From NCBI GenBank assembly GCA_002712575.1, contig PATZ01000049.1:6554-14456 (forward strand): a stretch of 7,903 nt of DNA, given 5' to 3'. This DNA is from Methanobacteriota archaeon. GTDB taxonomy: Archaea > Thermoplasmatota > Poseidoniia > Poseidoniales > Thalassarchaeaceae. The position numbers and the translations under genes were made by a program. Of the stretch, positions 5,997-7,903 are shown piece after piece; positions within the stretch are counted from its first letter, which is position 1; the number at the start of each line of letters is the position of its first letter. The notes under the pieces are model-generated. The model had not been told where the DNA came from. It worked only from the letters and a program-made list of their open reading frames with translations, and made no database searches.

Positions 5997-7355
5997 ATGA
6001 GTCGATTGATGGCCTCCATGGTTTTAGTATCATTACTCATAACTTCTGCCATGCCAATTGTTTCTGCACAGGTCGGCCAACCCGACATAATACAGGAACA
6101 TTGGTATCATTCTTATGCCACACTTACACTTGATTTGAATGAATGGGCAGATGATTATCCTGAAATCGTAGTCTTATTATCTATTGGGCAAACTGAACTT
6201 GGCAGAGAAATATGGATGTTACAGATATCAGATTGGAGTAAAGAAACTAAAGAAGATGGTACAAAGAAAGATGTTGTTTACATTGATGGAGGGCATCACG
6301 GAAATGAACACCTTGGAACTGAACTTGCCTTTCTTACTGCCCAATTCTATATTGAAGGATGGTCTTCTGGAGATAATGAAGTCATCGAAATACTCTCTAA
6401 TGTCGAATTGCATATTCTAATAATGCTTAATGCCGATGGAAATGACTTTGATACTCGATGGAATGTTAATCAGGTCGATTTGAATAGGAATTACGATCAT
6501 TATTGGAATACTTGTCCAACTACACAGCCAGGGAATAGTGCATTCAGTGAATCCGAAACTCTTGCTAATTCTATATACATGAATGAAGTAGTACCAGATG
6601 CAGATCTGTATGTTACTATGCATACTGGAGTTTGGATAATGCTTTATCCATGGGGTAAGTGGCCAGAACAACCATCCGATTGGGAATTATTTCATTATAT
6701 AAGAGATGAGATAAATGGGAATATATCAGATATTCCTATTCGCAACGCAAACCAAGGACTCTATCCCAATTGCGGAACTAGCAGAGATTATGGATATGGA
6801 GTAATGGGATATCCGACCTTCACTTTTGAAACCGATGATGAACAATTTTTGCTCGGAACAATAGAATCTCTTTCTGATCGATTAAGTGAAGAATTAGACG
6901 TAATGAGGTACTTGATTCAGAATGTTTGGTATTGGCGAGCACGCTTGGTATTCGAAAAACTAGAAATCACAAATAATCAAATTAGTGTCGAGGTCTCTAA
7001 TCTTGGTCATTCTAGTACTGCCAATGCTACTCTAAATTATTATAACTATGATGGGGAATTATTATGGAATTCAGAAAACTTTGGAGTAAATGCTACAAAT
7101 CATTCAAAAATAATCATAGATGCTAATAATCTAAGTTTAACTAATAACGGATTTTGGTCAGTAACATATCAAAAAAGAGTGGTTGACTCAGCACAATGGG
7201 TCGAAGAATCTATTAATCAATCTGCCATTGTAATAATAAATTCAGGAAGTGAAAGATTTTTGCCTGCTCCTTCTTTATTTATCTACTTAATATCCATCAT
7301 TGGTGCTGCCTTTGCACAAAAGAAAAAAATCAAAAATCAAAAAATATTATTTTAA
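5997..7355 (+). CDS. Secreted zinc carboxypeptidase, M14 family, with C-terminal membrane/sorting tail
   Basis: M14 enzymes remove C-terminal amino acids from peptides using one zinc ion; this 452-residue copy should act outside the cell. Residues 1-24 form a signal peptide (R3, hydrophobic core, VSA before Q25). The catalytic domain spans about 35-310 and keeps the family's residues: HGNE (H101, E104) and H209 in TMHTG as zinc ligands, R154 and DLNRN (N163, R164) for the substrate carboxylate, Y265 or Y267 as possible substrate tyrosine, and E278 in FTFETDD as catalytic base. C173 and C259, the only cysteines, could form a disulfide. A beta-sandwich-like domain (320-415) holds five NxS/T sequons. 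The end is LPAPS, a hydrophobic span (about 426-440) and QKKKIKNQK, a tripartite tail like archaeal CTERM signals. AGGT sits one base before the ATG, so translation signals are weak; M5 is a less likely start because it would lose R3. Confidence 0.92.
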   Translation: MSRLMASMVLVSLLITSAMPIVSAQVGQPDIIQEHWYHSYATLTLDLNEWADDYPEIVVLLSIGQTELGREIWMLQISDWSKETKEDGTKKDVVYIDGGHHGNEHLGTELAFLTAQFYIEGWSSGDNEVIEILSNVELHILIMLNADGNDFDTRWNVNQVDLNRNYDHYWNTCPTTQPGNSAFSESETLANSIYMNEVVPDADLYVTMHTGVWIMLYPWGKWPEQPSDWELFHYIRDEINGNISDIPIRNANQGLYPNCGTSRDYGYGVMGYPTFTFETDDEQFLLGTIESLSDRLSEELDVMRYLIQNVWYWRARLVFEKLEITNNQISVEVSNLGHSSTANATLNYYNYDGELLWNSENFGVNATNHSKIIIDANNLSLTNNGFWSVTYQKRVVDSAQWVEESINQSAIVIINSGSERFLPAPSLFIYLISIIGAAFAQKKKIKNQKILF

Positions 7356-7410
7356 GCATTCTTGAATAATATGACGATACACAATACAATCATGGTAGCG
7401 ATTAATCTTC

Positions 7411-7437
7411 ATTTGACGATTATTTGACTGGTCAATG
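7411..7437. repeat. Spaced TTGAC repeats and palindrome upstream of dihydroorotase
   Basis: ATTTGAC occurs at 7411-7417 and again at 7422-7428, one DNA helical turn (11 bases) apart. The second copy pairs with an inverted GTCAA to give the palindrome TTGAC-TG-GTCAA at 7424-7435. A degenerate copy, ATTTGAT, lies at 7450-7456. The cluster sits 50-76 bases before the dihydroorotase ATG, a place where an archaeal regulator could act. The rest of the 131-base gap holds no convincing gene. The regulatory reading is inference from spacing and symmetry. Confidence 0.35.
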
Positions 7438-7477
7438 GTAATAACAATCATTTGATACCAGTTGCTCCGAGAATACT

Positions 7478-7484
7478 GGAGAGG
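7478..7484 (+). promoter_or_regulatory. Shine-Dalgarno site of dihydroorotase
   Basis: GGAGAGG precedes ATG 7487. GGAG sits five bases from the start codon, a good archaeal spacing, and fixes this ATG as the start. Confidence 0.6.
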
Positions 7485-7486
7485 CT

Positions 7487-7903
7487 ATGAACGGCAGATT
7501 ACTAGTACAAAATGCAACAATGATTCTTCCTAATAGGATTGTTGAAGGAGATCTTCGTGTTAGTAATGGTTTGATCAAAACCATAGCACCTTTTGGAGGA
7601 CTCCAACCAGAAATCGGAGAACAAGTTATAGACGGGACGGGTTTGCATTTGTTACCGGGAGTTATTGATCCTCACGTTCATTTTAGAGACCCAGGAAATA
7701 CAGAAAAAGAAGATTTGGAGAGTGGTAGTAGAGCTGCATCTGCTGGTGGCATTACTTCATTTTTAGATATGCCAAATACTTCGCCTAATGCTATTAATCG
7801 TTCAATAATTGAAGAAAAGATTGCTACAGCAGCTAAAAAATCTGTAACTCACCATGGTTTTTTTATTGGCGCTACTAATAATAATGTCTCAGATTTACAA
7901 AGT
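7487..7903 (+). CDS. pyrC: Dihydroorotase (class I amidohydrolase), N-terminal part (cut by window edge)
   Basis: The gene runs off the right edge after 139 codons. Dihydroorotase interconverts carbamoyl-aspartate and dihydroorotate, the third step of pyrimidine synthesis, in the cytosol. The protein begins with the small beta-sandwich part typical of cyclic amidohydrolases (LLVQNATMILPNRIVEGDL, 5-23). It then has LLPGVIDPHVHFRDPGNTEK at 55-74, where H63 and H65 are the first two metal ligands and R67 binds the substrate carboxylate. EDLESGSRAASAGGITSFLD (75-94) follows, then MPNT with N97, another substrate contact. This D.H.H.R.P string with the MPNT block separates class I dihydroorotase from most hydantoinases, although allantoinase-like members share much of it. 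The later metal ligands lie beyond the window. Spaced repeats upstream suggest its own promoter, separate from the peptidase gene. Confidence 0.88.
   Translation, partial: MNGRLLVQNATMILPNRIVEGDLRVSNGLIKTIAPFGGLQPEIGEQVIDGTGLHLLPGVIDPHVHFRDPGNTEKEDLESGSRAASAGGITSFLDMPNTSPNAINRSIIEEKIATAAKKSVTHHGFFIGATNNNVSDLQS

Noticed and set aside
6184..6671. Reading frames on both strands inside the M14 peptidase
   Set aside because: They overlap the catalytic zinc-binding and substrate-binding region of the peptidase, which is fully intact in its own frame.
7370..7426. 18-codon plus-strand frame starting at an ATG in the gap before dihydroorotase
   Set aside because: It has no ribosome-binding site, is too short to judge, and runs through the candidate regulatory repeats.

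Overview
The window is AT-rich and densely coding, and it most resembles a planktonic archaeon, probably a low-GC member of Candidatus Poseidoniia (Marine Group II) or Marine Group III. This is inferred from several traits: an archaeal/eukaryote-type RqcH (NFACT) protein, a secreted zinc carboxypeptidase whose tail looks like an archaeal CTERM sorting signal, short intergenic gaps, a mix of Shine-Dalgarno (SD) and apparently leaderless starts, and GTG/TTG codons near starts. There is no rRNA or marker-gene tree here, so the assignment is moderate at best.

Layout. (1) 1-302, minus strand: the N-terminal 100 codons of tryptophan 2,3-dioxygenase, cut by the window edge. (2) 303-381: a 79-base divergent promoter region holding a perfect palindrome. 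(3) 382-975, plus: a RimJ/RimL-like GNAT acetyltransferase whose 3' end overlaps the convergent rqcH gene by 11 bases. (4) 5578 down to 965, minus: a tight three-gene operon encoding a Nudix + metallo-beta-lactamase (MBL) fusion, then an alpha/beta hydrolase, then RqcH. (5) 5579-5703: a divergent control region with a hairpin followed by eight T. (6) 5704-5883, plus: a 59-residue membrane protein that starts at TTG behind a good SD site. (7) 5997-7355, plus: a secreted M14 carboxypeptidase. (8) 7356-7486: a promoter region with spaced TTGAC-type repeats. (9) 7487-7903, plus: the first 139 codons of a class I dihydroorotase, cut by the window edge.

Function. RqcH is the ribosome-associated quality-control factor that recognises obstructed large subunits and recruits tRNA for C-terminal tailing. 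Its co-transcription with a LACTB2-like MBL domain fused to a NUDT19-like Nudix domain, and with an uncharacterised hydrolase, is the most intriguing arrangement here. It may point to RNA or nucleotide clean-up linked to translation, but that is only a guilt-by-association inference. The remaining genes fit a protein- and amino-acid-using marine heterotroph: an extracellular carboxypeptidase, tryptophan catabolism (or kynurenine-route NAD synthesis), and pyrimidine synthesis. No tRNA, rRNA, CRISPR array, insertion sequence or integrase was seen, and no gene-free stretch exceeds 300 bases.
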